Source: an uncultured Flavobacteriaceae bacterium (GTDB lineage: Bacteria > Bacteroidota > Bacteroidia > Flavobacteriales > Flavobacteriaceae). Taken from it: 64,000 nucleotides of DNA. The translations under genes and the position numbers were made by a program. The notes under the pieces were generated by a model, which saw only the letters and a list, made by a program, of their open reading frames with translations, was not told the origin of the DNA and did not search any database. Below, piece by piece: positions 36,279 through 45,006 of this stretch (positions within the stretch are counted from its first letter, which is position 1; each line of letters starts with the position of its first letter). The stretch is taken from NCBI GenBank assembly GCA_947502495.1, contig CANNAC010000006.1, positions 152,462 through 216,461 on the forward strand. Direction: 5' to 3'.

Positions 36279-38513
36279 ATGTTCCGAATCAACTTCTATA
36301 TATGTGCTATTATCATGGTGTTGAGTTGCAGTGTATTCTCTCAAGAGATCACTACTCAAGAGAAAGATACTATACAGCAAAACGTAAATAACCTTATAAG
36401 GTTAGCACAGAAAGACATAGACAACTCTAATTATTTCAAGGCTCAGAATGAGCTGGAAAACGCACTTGTGCAAGCAACAGCAATTGGGTACCATAAGAGT
36501 ATAGGTCTAATACATTCTAAACTTGGAAAAATTGAATACATCATTGAAGAACCAGATGCAGCAATTAAGCATCTAACAAAAGCGGTTGCCACACAGCGTA
36601 TTTCAGATGATAAAATCAACCTTGCTGAATCGTACAAAACCTTTGGTAATGTTTATGTTGCAAAAAAAGAATACCATACTGCTTTAGACTATTACAAATC
36701 TTCAAAAAATCTTTTTGAGCAAGAAGGTCTAAATGATTTCGTAGCAGAAGTTGAACTCAATAAAGGACTAACCTATATAGCCTTAAAGGATTACAAAGAA
36801 GCCAAACTACTTTTTGAAAATACTATAGCTCTAGCCAGCAGATACAATTTAAAAAAAATACATAGTAGCGCTCAAATAAATCTAGGTATCGTTTATGCGA
36901 AACTTAATAATCTAGATAAAGCTATTGAAGTCACTAATAACGGCGTAAACGAAGCCATTAACAATCGGTTTGAAAATGTTTTAAGCCATGGATATTTTGT
37001 TTTAAGTGATTTAAACCAAGAAAAAAGCAACTACAAACTTGCTAATGACTATTTAAAAAAACATATCAAATTATCCGATTCGCTTTTAAGTGTTAAAAGG
37101 CAAAACATGTCTCCAGAAAAACGTTTGGAACATTTAATTAAGAGCCAGACAGAATACCAAGAAAAGCAAGCTGCAGATCTTGAAGAACTCCAAGACTCTA
37201 AAAACTTAAGTAAATTAACTGCTATATTAAGTGTCGCGTTAATTACTATTTTATCCTTATTAACGTTGTCGCTATACAAGAACAACAGAATAAGGTTAAA
37301 AACAAATAACATGTTGCATAAAAAGAATGGAGAACTTATTCTAGCAAAAGAAAAAGCAGAATTAGCTTCAAAAACAAAAGCCAACTTTTTATCTACTGTA
37401 ACCCATGAATTAAGAACTCCTTTATATGCAGTAACGGGTTTAAGTAATATGCTTTTAGATGAAAACCCGAAACCAGAGCAAGTACAGCATTTAAAGTCCT
37501 TAAAATTTTCGGGAGATTACCTATTAACCTTTATCAACGATATTCTTCAAATTAATAAAATTGAAGCCAATAAGGTAGAAGTAGAACCAGAAGTATTCAA
37601 TTTAAAAAAGAAAGTCGCTAACGTTATTGCAGCCTTAAACAATTCTGCTATAGATAATAGCATAAAACTTCATTTTGAATATGACAAAGACTTACCAGAA
37701 AATTACATTGCAGATCAACTTAAAATTTCGCAAATATTAATTAATCTTATTGGTAATTCTATTAAATTTACAAAAGATGGAGATATCTGGGTTCGAGTAT
37801 ATAAGCTCAATAATACAGGTAAAACGTATTCTATACGATTTGAAATAGAAGATAACGGAATTGGTATTAGCAAAGAGAAACAAGAACACATGTTTGAAAG
37901 CTTCTCACAAGGCTCTATTCAAATTAATAGAAAATATGGAGGTACAGGTTTAGGTCTATCCATTGTAAAAGGATTAATAGATATTTTAAAAGGAAAAATT
38001 TACCTGAAAAGTGAGCTAGGTAAAGGCTCCACTTTTATTTTTGAAATACCATTAAACTATACAGAACAGATAATTGAAGAAGAAGAAACAAAAAAGAATT
38101 ATTTTAAGAACATAAGCGAAATAGAATTGAGCACAATAAAAATTTTAGTAGTCGAAGACAACAAAATCAACCAAATGATTACCAAAAAGATTCTTAATAA
38201 AATGAATCTTAATTGTGATATTGTTGATAACGGAGAAGATGCTGTAGAGCAAGTTAGAAATACAAATTATGATGTAGTTTTAATGGATATACACATGCCT
38301 GGAATTAGCGGATTAGAAGCAACAAAAATAATTAGAGGCTTTAAAAAAGACCTTACGATATTTGCTTTAACAGCCGTAACTTTGGAAGATAAAATGCATG
38401 AGTTTGAAGAAGCAGGATTTGATGACATTATATCCAAACCATTTAAGCAAGAAGACTTTGAAAAGAAACTATACCAAGCGCTAATAGAAGACGAAGTTGC
38501 AATAGTTAAGTAG
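36279..38513 (+). CDS. Hybrid sensor histidine kinase with periplasmic TPR domain
   Basis: 744 residues. A signal-like N-terminus is followed by TPR repeats (residues about 40-260) in the periplasm, a membrane helix (LTAILSVALITILSLLTLSLY), a coiled coil, HisKA with the phosphorylated His in VTHELRTPLYAVTGL, HATPase_c (N box QILINLIGNSIKF, G boxes DNGIGIS and GGTGLGLSIV) and a C-terminal receiver domain (ILVVEDNKIN, phospho-acceptor Asp in VVLMDIHMPGISG, Lys in ISKPFKQ). No output domain follows, so the receiver probably passes the signal to a phosphotransfer protein elsewhere. The signal sensed by the TPRs is unknown. Confidence 0.94.
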   Translation: MFRINFYICAIIMVLSCSVFSQEITTQEKDTIQQNVNNLIRLAQKDIDNSNYFKAQNELENALVQATAIGYHKSIGLIHSKLGKIEYIIEEPDAAIKHLTKAVATQRISDDKINLAESYKTFGNVYVAKKEYHTALDYYKSSKNLFEQEGLNDFVAEVELNKGLTYIALKDYKEAKLLFENTIALASRYNLKKIHSSAQINLGIVYAKLNNLDKAIEVTNNGVNEAINNRFENVLSHGYFVLSDLNQEKSNYKLANDYLKKHIKLSDSLLSVKRQNMSPEKRLEHLIKSQTEYQEKQAADLEELQDSKNLSKLTAILSVALITILSLLTLSLYKNNRIRLKTNNMLHKKNGELILAKEKAELASKTKANFLSTVTHELRTPLYAVTGLSNMLLDENPKPEQVQHLKSLKFSGDYLLTFINDILQINKIEANKVEVEPEVFNLKKKVANVIAALNNSAIDNSIKLHFEYDKDLPENYIADQLKISQILINLIGNSIKFTKDGDIWVRVYKLNNTGKTYSIRFEIEDNGIGISKEKQEHMFESFSQGSIQINRKYGGTGLGLSIVKGLIDILKGKIYLKSELGKGSTFIFEIPLNYTEQIIEEEETKKNYFKNISEIELSTIKILVVEDNKINQMITKKILNKMNLNCDIVDNGEDAVEQVRNTNYDVVLMDIHMPGISGLEATKIIRGFKKDLTIFALTAVTLEDKMHEFEEAGFDDIISKPFKQEDFEKKLYQALIEDEVAIVK

Positions 38514-39510
38514 TTACAAACGCTAAAACTTCAGCATTAAAAGCTTCTGGTTTATCTATATTTACGGTAATAGGCAGATAAAACACTTTATCTTTTAAAG
38601 CATCAAACTGCAATAACCTTACATAATCTTTTTCTGTAGTAATAATAAGCGACTTACTCTTAAACAGCTCTATATCTTGGGCTGTAAAATCGTGGTGATC
38701 TTTAAAATTTAAATGATCAAATTGTAACCCTTCCGTTTTTAAATGATTTACCAAAGGCGTTGCATTCGCAATTCCGGTTACCAAAGTAAAATCTTTTATT
38801 GTATTTAGACTATATTTCTTTTCTTCAGAAAAAACAGTATCGGCATAAGAAATAGAACTAAAAAAAACACTTTGGTTTGCTTTAGGCTTCATTTTCTTGA
38901 TCATACTTTCTTTCTCTACATCCTTTAAATTTTCAGGACATTTAGTTACTACAATACAATTTGCACGCTTTGCTCCTGCTCTTGGCTCCCGCAAATCTCC
39001 CGTTGGCAAAACCCAATCGTTGGTATATAAATTAGCATACGTGGTTAATAAAATATAAAAACCTGCTTTCACTTTTCGGTGTTGGTACGCATCGTCTAAC
39101 AAAATAACCTCTGGCGAAGTTTCTTGTTGTATTAAATTAGCAATTCCATTTTGTCTATCGGCATCTACAGCAACTTGAATATCCTCTTTAAACTTTCTAT
39201 AAAACTGAAAAGGCTCATCACCTAAAGTTTTTGCATTTGCATGTCTATCTGCTAAATAAAAGCCTTCACTACTTCGTTTATATCCTCTACTTAAGGTAGC
39301 AACTTGTTTTTTATCTTTCAATAAAGCAATTAAATATTCAATCATTGGGGTTTTACCAGTACCACCAACACTTAAATTACCTACCGCTATTATGGGAAAA
39401 CTATAGGACTTCGATTTAAAAATACCAAGATCATAAAACACGTTACGAAACCATGTTACTAGGTAGTAAATAGGAACTATAGGAAATAAAATGTATCGCA
39501 ATAATTTCAT
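38506..39510 (-). CDS. lpxK: Tetraacyldisaccharide 4'-kinase
   Basis: 334 residues. The P-loop is VGNLSVGGTGKTPMIEYL and the ATPase-associated DD is in VILLDDAYQHRKV. It phosphorylates the 4' position of the lipid A precursor at the inner membrane; an N-terminal helix (YILFPIVPIYYLVTWF) anchors it. The gene's end overlaps the convergent kinase gene by 8 nt. The family fingerprint LSRGYKRSSEG is complete. Confidence 0.96.
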   Translation of the reverse strand: MKLLRYILFPIVPIYYLVTWFRNVFYDLGIFKSKSYSFPIIAVGNLSVGGTGKTPMIEYLIALLKDKKQVATLSRGYKRSSEGFYLADRHANAKTLGDEPFQFYRKFKEDIQVAVDADRQNGIANLIQQETSPEVILLDDAYQHRKVKAGFYILLTTYANLYTNDWVLPTGDLREPRAGAKRANCIVVTKCPENLKDVEKESMIKKMKPKANQSVFFSSISYADTVFSEEKKYSLNTIKDFTLVTGIANATPLVNHLKTEGLQFDHLNFKDHHDFTAQDIELFKSKSLIITTEKDYVRLLQFDALKDKVFYLPITVNIDKPEAFNAEVLAFVTT

Positions 39511-39629
39511 ACAAACGGAAACAAAAATGGTTGATTAATTTTTAAAAATCGAAGATAATAATTATTACCTCGATAGCGATTACATGTGCCATTTTAAAAA
39601 TAAATACAAGCACATGAATGTAAATATTT

Positions 39630-39637
39630 TATATTTG
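39630..39637 (+). promoter_or_regulatory. -7 box (TATATTTG) for the NIF3-family gene
   Basis: A perfect TAnnTTTG 23 nt before the ATG. Confidence 0.55.
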
Positions 39638-39660
39638 TTACAAACCTAATAATAAAAAAT

Positions 39661-40755
39661 ATGATTGTTCAAGATGTTATAAATTACCTTGAAGAATTTT
39701 CGCCTCTAGCTTACGCGGAAGATTTTGATAATGTCGGTCTCCTTGTAGGAAACAAAAATAACAAGATAACTGGAGTTCTAGTAACACTAGACACTTTAGA
39801 GGAAGTTGTAGACGAAGCAATTCGTGAAAACTGTAACCTTATTGTAAGCTTTCACCCTATTATTTTTAAAGGCTTAAAAAAAATCACAGGAAAAACCTAT
39901 GTAGAGCGCGTAGTTATTAAAGCTATACAACATGACATCGCTATTTATTCGATGCATACAGCCTTAGATAATGCATGGCAAGGCGTAAATAATATGATTT
40001 GCAATCAATTACAATTAAACAACAGAAGTATTTTAATTCCGCAATCCCAAAGCATAAAAAAGCTAACTACTTTTGTTCCCAAAGAACAGGCCGAAAAAGT
40101 ACGTAAAGCATTATTTAATGCAGGAGCAGGAAATATTGGTAACTATAGTAATTGCAGTTTTAATACTTCAGGAATTGGCACCTATAAAGGCAATGCAAAC
40201 GCGAATCCCACTATTGGTAAAAAAGGAGAAGTACATCAAGAAGCAGAAACCCAGATTTCGGTAACTTTTGCCAAACACACACAAGCACAAATTTTAAAGG
40301 CACTTTTTAATGCACATCCTTACGAAGAGGTAGCATATGAAATAGTTACACTAGAAAACAACAACCAACATATAGGAATGGGAATGGTTGGCGAACTAGA
40401 AAATGCGATGACAGAAGCAGATTTTCTAAAGTATTTAAAAACTAAAATGCAAGCATCGTGTATAAGACACTCTAATTTACTAGACAAACCCATAAAAAAA
40501 ATCGCCGTTTTAGGTGGTTCTGGAAGTTTTGCAATTACGGCTGCAAAAGCCTCAGGAGCTGATGTTTTAGTGACATCCGATTTAAAATATCATGACTTCT
40601 TTTCGGCAGAAAATAGTATTATTTTAGCAGATATTGGGCATTATGAGAGCGAACAGTACACAAAAAACGGTTTAGTAGCGCATCTTACAAAAAAAATTAC
40701 TAATTTTGCAGTCGTTTTATCGAAGACAAACACCAATCCTGTTCAATATTTTTAA
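39661..40755 (+). CDS. NIF3-family dinuclear metal-center protein
   Basis: 364 residues, the long bacterial form. Metal-binding motifs of the family are seen in IVSFHPIIFKGLK, YSMHTALDNA and, near the C-terminus, DIGHYESEQY. An inserted PII-like domain occupies the middle (about 125-245). The family is a hexameric GTP cyclohydrolase I type 2-like protein of unsettled function. A C4-type zinc ribbon-family protein follows 3 nt later, an arrangement found in many bacteria. Confidence 0.9.
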   Translation: MIVQDVINYLEEFSPLAYAEDFDNVGLLVGNKNNKITGVLVTLDTLEEVVDEAIRENCNLIVSFHPIIFKGLKKITGKTYVERVVIKAIQHDIAIYSMHTALDNAWQGVNNMICNQLQLNNRSILIPQSQSIKKLTTFVPKEQAEKVRKALFNAGAGNIGNYSNCSFNTSGIGTYKGNANANPTIGKKGEVHQEAETQISVTFAKHTQAQILKALFNAHPYEEVAYEIVTLENNNQHIGMGMVGELENAMTEADFLKYLKTKMQASCIRHSNLLDKPIKKIAVLGGSGSFAITAAKASGADVLVTSDLKYHDFFSAENSIILADIGHYESEQYTKNGLVAHLTKKITNFAVVLSKTNTNPVQYF

Positions 40756-40758
40756 AGT

Positions 40759-41538
40759 ATGGCAAAAAAGAAAGAAGTAACTGTAGAAGATCGCTTAAGA
40801 GCGTTGTATGATTTACAACTCATAGACTCTCGTATAGACGAAATAAGAAATGTACGTGGAGAACTTCCATTAGAAGTTCGCGATTTAGAAGATGAAGTTA
40901 CTGGTTTAAAGACAAGGTTAGAAAAGCTTGAATTAAGTTTAGAAACTATCAATAATGACATTACCTCTAAAAAGAATTTAATTGAAGAAGCAAAATCTTT
41001 AATTAAAAAATATGCAGAGCAACAAAAAAATGTTAGAAATAACAGAGAGTTCAATTCACTAACTAAGGAAGTTGAATTTCAAGAATTAGAAATTCAATTA
41101 GCAGACAAGCACATTAAAGAATTTAAAGTGCAAATCGAGCAAAAGAAAGAAGTGATTTCTGAAAACAAGGATCGTTTAAAAGCACGCCAAACGCATTTAA
41201 AGCACAAACAAGGTGAATTAAATGCCATTTTAGCGGAAACGGAAAAAGAAGAAAAAGCACTTATTAAAAAGTCAGATGATTATAAAGAATCTATCGAAGC
41301 TCGTTTAGTTGCTGCCTACACTAGAATTAGAGTAAACGTAAAGAACGGTTTAGCTGTTGTACCAATCGAAAGAGGTGCTGCTGGAGGTTCTTACTTTACT
41401 ATTCCACCACAAGTACAAGTTGAAATTGCTGGTCGTAAAAAAATTATTACGGATGAGCATAGTGGACGTATTTTGGTTGATGCCGCTTTAGCGGAAGAAC
41501 AAAAAGAAAAAATGGAGAAAATGTTTAAAAAACTATAA
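40759..41538 (+). CDS. Coiled-coil protein of the zinc ribbon (DUF164) family, lacking the zinc ligands
   Basis: 259 residues. Residues 10-180 are one long coiled coil. The C-terminal part is the family's zinc-ribbon domain by sequence (PIERGAAGGSYFTIPPQVQVEI, then DEHSGRILVD), but the four cysteines that bind zinc in other bacteria are replaced by Gly, Ser, His and Ser. The gene follows the NIF3 gene in the same operon, as in other phyla. The protein is thought to act with NIF3; the cellular role is unknown. Confidence 0.85.
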   Translation: MAKKKEVTVEDRLRALYDLQLIDSRIDEIRNVRGELPLEVRDLEDEVTGLKTRLEKLELSLETINNDITSKKNLIEEAKSLIKKYAEQQKNVRNNREFNSLTKEVEFQELEIQLADKHIKEFKVQIEQKKEVISENKDRLKARQTHLKHKQGELNAILAETEKEEKALIKKSDDYKESIEARLVAAYTRIRVNVKNGLAVVPIERGAAGGSYFTIPPQVQVEIAGRKKIITDEHSGRILVDAALAEEQKEKMEKMFKKL

Positions 41539-41559
41539 TCCATTTTCAAATTATATTTT

Positions 41560-41590
41560 AAAGCCTTTACTTTTTGTAAAGGCTTTTTTT
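41560..41590 (+). terminator. Rho-independent terminator
   Basis: A stem AAAGCCTTTAC/GTAAAGGCTTT followed by seven T, 21 nt after the zinc-ribbon-family gene. Confidence 0.88.
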
Positions 41591-41648
41591 GTACCTTTTT
41601 TTTAAGGAATAGAACTTCCATCCGACTTAAGCATAAAACATACACATT

Positions 41649-42314
41649 ATGAAATTGCACAAAACCTTTTTATTATCCTTCCTACTTATCGCTTTTTATA
41701 GCTGTAACAACACAGCACAAGTAAATAAAGACCAACAAAGCATAATAAATGCAGAACCAATTGAAGTTGCATTAGAAAACGGAAAAGCAAAAGCATACTT
41801 TGCTAGTGGTTGTTTTTGGTGTGTAGAAGCTGTTTTTGAAAGCGTAAAAGGTGTAGAGGAATCTATTTCGGGATATGCTGGCGGACATACTAAAAAGCCA
41901 ACCTACGAGGCAAGCAACACAGGAAGAACTGGTCATGCAGAAGCAGTAGAAATCATTTATGATCCAGAAATAGTACCTTTTAGCACTTTAATAGATGTGT
42001 ACTTTGCATCCCAAGACCCAACACAAGTAAATGGTCAAGGTCCAGATAGAGGAAGCCAATATCGTTCTATAATATTTTATCAAAATGAAGCACAAAAGGA
42101 AATTATCTTAACTAAAAAAGAAGCATTAGCTAAAAAGCTAGGAAAAACCATTGCAGCAGAAGTATACCCTTTTCAAAAGTTCTGGATTGCAGAAGACTAT
42201 CATCAAAATTTTGAGAGGTTGCATCCAGATCATGGTTATATACAAAATGTATCTATACCAAGACTAAGAAAATTTCAAGCGAAGATGCCTGAAGTTTTAA
42301 AAAGCAAGCATTAA
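41649..42314 (+). CDS. msrA: Peptide-methionine (S)-S-oxide reductase, lipoprotein form
   Basis: 221 residues. A signal peptide with a lipobox ending at Cys19 (IAFYSCNNT) makes it an exported lipoprotein, unlike the cytosolic enzyme of E. coli. The catalytic motif ASGCFWCVEAVFE, GYAGGHTKKPTYE and HAEAVEIIYDP are the MsrA fingerprints. It repairs oxidised methionine in envelope proteins. No MsrB follows. Confidence 0.95.
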   Translation: MKLHKTFLLSFLLIAFYSCNNTAQVNKDQQSIINAEPIEVALENGKAKAYFASGCFWCVEAVFESVKGVEESISGYAGGHTKKPTYEASNTGRTGHAEAVEIIYDPEIVPFSTLIDVYFASQDPTQVNGQGPDRGSQYRSIIFYQNEAQKEIILTKKEALAKKLGKTIAAEVYPFQKFWIAEDYHQNFERLHPDHGYIQNVSIPRLRKFQAKMPEVLKSKH

Positions 42315-42324
42315 TATTTTTTTC

Positions 42325-42357
42325 AAACCTTTCCGGTTTTTAAAATTGGAAAGGTTT
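42325..42357 (+). terminator. Hairpin after msrA (weak terminator)
   Basis: A stem AAACCTTTCC/GGAAAGGTTT with a 13-nt loop; the T-run is short. Confidence 0.6.
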
Positions 42358-42363
42358 CTCCTT

Positions 42364-43164
42364 TTATAATTTAGTCGCTTTAATTTCAAAAATCAAAGGA
42401 TACAATTTATCTTTTGTCACATACATTCCAGATGTTGTTTTTGCTAAACCTGGCAGAACATCATAAGGAGCTTCATCATGTTCCTTTAAATATTCTATTT
42501 GCAATCCAGCTTCCGTTAAGGCGTTTATTACTTCGCTTAAACCATGATTCCAGCCATACTCTTTGCTTACCATTTTTGACTCTTGATTCGCATACGTACC
42601 TTCGTATTCTTCAAAAATAACTTCATCTTGCATATAGCCATATTTCATAATAGGCTTTTCTTCCAGGTAATCAAACATCCAAACAATGGGATGAAATTCT
42701 ACCATATAAAAGGTTCCTCCAGTATTTAGCTTTTCGGCAATCATTTTTCCCCAAGGTTTTAAATCTGGCAACCAACCAATAACACCATAACTGGTAAAAA
42801 CAACATCAAAAGTTTCCTTTACCTGTTTCGAAGTATCTAAAACATTACAACAAACAAATTTCGCATTTAGGTGCAGCTCCTCATTTAACTCTTGCGCTAA
42901 AGCAATTCCGCCATCGCTTAAATCCACACCAACACAAGTTGCTCCTAGCCTAGACCAACTTAATGTATCTTGTCCAAAATGACACTGCAAATGCAACAGA
43001 GACTTTCCTGTAACATCACCAAGCGCTTCTGTTTCATAAGACATTAAAGAAGATTTACCAGCTTTAAAAGCCTTCATATTATACATATCACTTTTGGCAT
43101 GTACTTTTACCTTATCATTCCATGTTGCTTTATTCGCCTTAAAATAATCTTGATTTTTATCCAT
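42364..43164 (-). CDS. Class I SAM-dependent methyltransferase
   Basis: 266 residues from the ATG at 43164 (MDKNQDYFKANKATWNDKV). The SAM-binding motif is LLHLQCHFGQDTLSWSRLGA with VGVDLSDGGI. The sequence DVVFTSYGVIGWLPD supports the Methyltransf_11/25 group. A 12-codon extension upstream overlaps the promoter of the divergent gene and is probably not translated. Substrate unknown. Convergent with msrA. Confidence 0.85.
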   Translation of the reverse strand: MDKNQDYFKANKATWNDKVKVHAKSDMYNMKAFKAGKSSLMSYETEALGDVTGKSLLHLQCHFGQDTLSWSRLGATCVGVDLSDGGIALAQELNEELHLNAKFVCCNVLDTSKQVKETFDVVFTSYGVIGWLPDLKPWGKMIAEKLNTGGTFYMVEFHPIVWMFDYLEEKPIMKYGYMQDEVIFEEYEGTYANQESKMVSKEYGWNHGLSEVINALTEAGLQIEYLKEHDEAPYDVLPGLAKTTSGMYVTKDKLYPLIFEIKATKL

Positions 43165-43211
43165 ATCACTAAATTGAATGTCTAAGATAAAACTTCTCAA
43201 CTAATCTTCTT

Positions 43212-43219
43212 TATCTTTG
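43212..43219 (+). promoter_or_regulatory. -7 box (TATCTTTG) for the lipoprotein gene at 43236
   Basis: A perfect TAnnTTTG 16 nt before the ATG. Confidence 0.5.
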
Positions 43220-43235
43220 TTAAAAATTAGAAAAA

Positions 43236-43901
43236 ATGAAACACACATTTCTTGTATTATGCGCGCTTATAACTTTAATTTCTTGTAAAAAGGAAGAAAA
43301 AAATGAAGCTATAAAAGAATTATCTGTTGCAGAAAAGATTGCAAATGCACACGGATTTGAAAACTGGGATAAGGTTTCAGAAATAGCATTCACTTTTAAT
43401 GTAGACAAAGACAGTACCCATTTTGAAAGATCTTGGACCTGGAAACCGAAAACAAATGATGTCCGCTTAATTAGTAATCAAGACACCATTCATTACAATA
43501 GAAAAAACGTAGATAGCACTTCCATTAAAGCAGATCAAGGTTTTATAAATGATAAATTCTGGTTGCTTGCTCCTTTTCAATTGGTTTGGGATAGCGGTAC
43601 AACAATTTCTGAAGCTACACAGGAAAAAGCCCCAATAAGCGAAACGATTTTAAACAAAATAACTCTAGTATATACTAATGAAGGTGGCTATACTCCTGGT
43701 GATGCGTATGATTTCTATTATGATGATAATTACATGATTAAAGAATGGATTTATAGAAAAGGTAATGCAGAAGCGCCATCTATGATTACTTCTTTTGAAA
43801 GTCACAAAGATTTTAATGGTATTAAGATTGCCTTAGAACATATTAAAAAAGGAGATAACTGGAACCTTAATTTCACTAATATTCAGGTAGATATAAATTA
43901 A
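43236..43901 (+). CDS. Conserved lipoprotein of unknown function
   Basis: 221 residues. The signal peptide ends in a lipobox (ALITLISCKKEE). The mature part is beta-rich (AEKIANAHGFENWDKVSEIAFTFN, FERSWTWKPKTNDVRL), and resembles a widespread group of flavobacterial hypothetical lipoproteins, possibly with a LolA-like fold. No catalytic motif is seen. Downstream is a strong terminator. Confidence 0.75.
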   Translation: MKHTFLVLCALITLISCKKEEKNEAIKELSVAEKIANAHGFENWDKVSEIAFTFNVDKDSTHFERSWTWKPKTNDVRLISNQDTIHYNRKNVDSTSIKADQGFINDKFWLLAPFQLVWDSGTTISEATQEKAPISETILNKITLVYTNEGGYTPGDAYDFYYDDNYMIKEWIYRKGNAEAPSMITSFESHKDFNGIKIALEHIKKGDNWNLNFTNIQVDIN

Positions 43902-43985
43902 TTTTAGAATAAAACATCTAAAACGAATCTTCTACACGTATATATTATACCCTCCGCAATATTTATTGCGTCTATATATAAATTG

Positions 43986-44027
43986 AAAAACGCCTTGTAA
44001 AAATTTTTACAAGGCGTTTTTTTTTTT
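43986..44027. terminator. Rho-independent terminator
   Basis: A long inverted repeat AAAACGCCTTGTAAAAA/TTTTTACAAGGCGTTTT with extra T. It lies between the convergent ends of the lipoprotein and IclR genes. Confidence 0.9.
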
Positions 44028-44071
44028 AAATTCTCATTTCGAGATTTATTTCTAAACAAATACTTCTTTTT

Positions 44072-44833
44072 TTAGTAGATATTCGCTTCAATAGCTTGTG
44101 CTCCTTTTTTAATTATGGAGATATAATTCTCAATATTTTCAAGCTTAAATCTACTAGACGGACCAGAAACACTAATACTAGCGATAACTTCACCTCTATT
44201 ATTATAAACAGGCATGGCGATACAAATAAGCCCTAATTCCAATTCTTCCATATCTAAGGCATATTCTTGCACTCTTATTTTTTGCAACTCCTTCTGTAAA
44301 GTTTCCCGATTTGTAATGGTATTTGCGGTACACGCGTCTAAAGAAACAGTTTGTAAGTAATCTGCTAATTTTTGTTCCGGTAAAAAAGCCAAAAGCACTT
44401 TTCCTATTGCAGTACAATATGCTTTTTGATAAGAACCTATTTGCGTGCTTACTTTAAGCCCTTGCGGGCTTTCGGTTTTATTCAAATAAAGCACCTGATT
44501 TTTATCCAAAACACCAAAATGCACGGTTTCCTTAATCTCTCTAGCAATATTTTCTAGCGGTGTTCTAGAATATTTCCGTAACGTTTTATGTATCGCTACT
44601 AAATTCCCTAACTCAAATAATTTAAGTCCCAAAAGATATTTATCATTATCATTCTTCTGCAATACCCCTAAGGATTCTAAGGTGTTTAATAATCTATACG
44701 TGGTACTTTTGTTATAGCCTTTTTTTATGGCCAGTTCGCGAACACCCCATTCTTGCTTATCCATAGTAAAGGCATCCAACAACGTAAAAGCTTTTACCAC
44801 AGACAAATTGAGATCTTTAACATCTTCATTCAT
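44072..44833 (-). CDS. IclR-family transcriptional regulator, putative kynurenine-pathway repressor
   Basis: 253 residues. The N-terminal winged helix is QEWGVRELAIKKGYNKSTTYRLLNTL; the C-terminal effector-binding domain has KVSTQIGSYQKAYCTAIGKVLLA and the IclR signature GLICIAMPVYNNRGEVIASI. It is transcribed divergently from kynU. A 15-bp perfect palindrome (TGAAACA, G, TGTTTCA) at 44933-44947 overlaps the likely kynU -7 box. The effector is probably kynurenine or a later intermediate, which is inference. Confidence 0.92.
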   Translation of the reverse strand: MNEDVKDLNLSVVKAFTLLDAFTMDKQEWGVRELAIKKGYNKSTTYRLLNTLESLGVLQKNDNDKYLLGLKLFELGNLVAIHKTLRKYSRTPLENIAREIKETVHFGVLDKNQVLYLNKTESPQGLKVSTQIGSYQKAYCTAIGKVLLAFLPEQKLADYLQTVSLDACTANTITNRETLQKELQKIRVQEYALDMEELELGLICIAMPVYNNRGEVIASISVSGPSSRFKLENIENYISIIKKGAQAIEANIY

Positions 44834-44926
44834 AAACTCCTAACTGTTTTAGTACTATTAAAAAAAAGGGAACGAATTCCTTTATTATCTTTTAGGAAAT
44901 TCATTTCATTATTCAAAAATAATGTT

Positions 44927-44964
44927 TATTTTTGAAACAGTGTTTCATATAATGAAACGTTTTA
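44927..44964 (+). promoter_or_regulatory. kynU promoter -7 box with overlapping IclR-type operator
   Basis: The -7 box TATTTTTG lies at 44927-44934. A perfect palindrome TGAAACA-G-TGTTTCA occupies 44933-44947 and an imperfect second one, TGAAAC/GTTTTA, lies at 44953-44964. The first overlaps the last two bases of the -7 box and the likely transcription start. The TGAAACA/TGTTTCA arms match the operator type known for IclR-family proteins such as KdgR. Binding would block kynU transcription. Confidence 0.65.
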
Positions 44965-45006
44965 GATTTTTTTTCAAATCCAAAAAGACTTTTTTTACTT
45001 AAAAAA

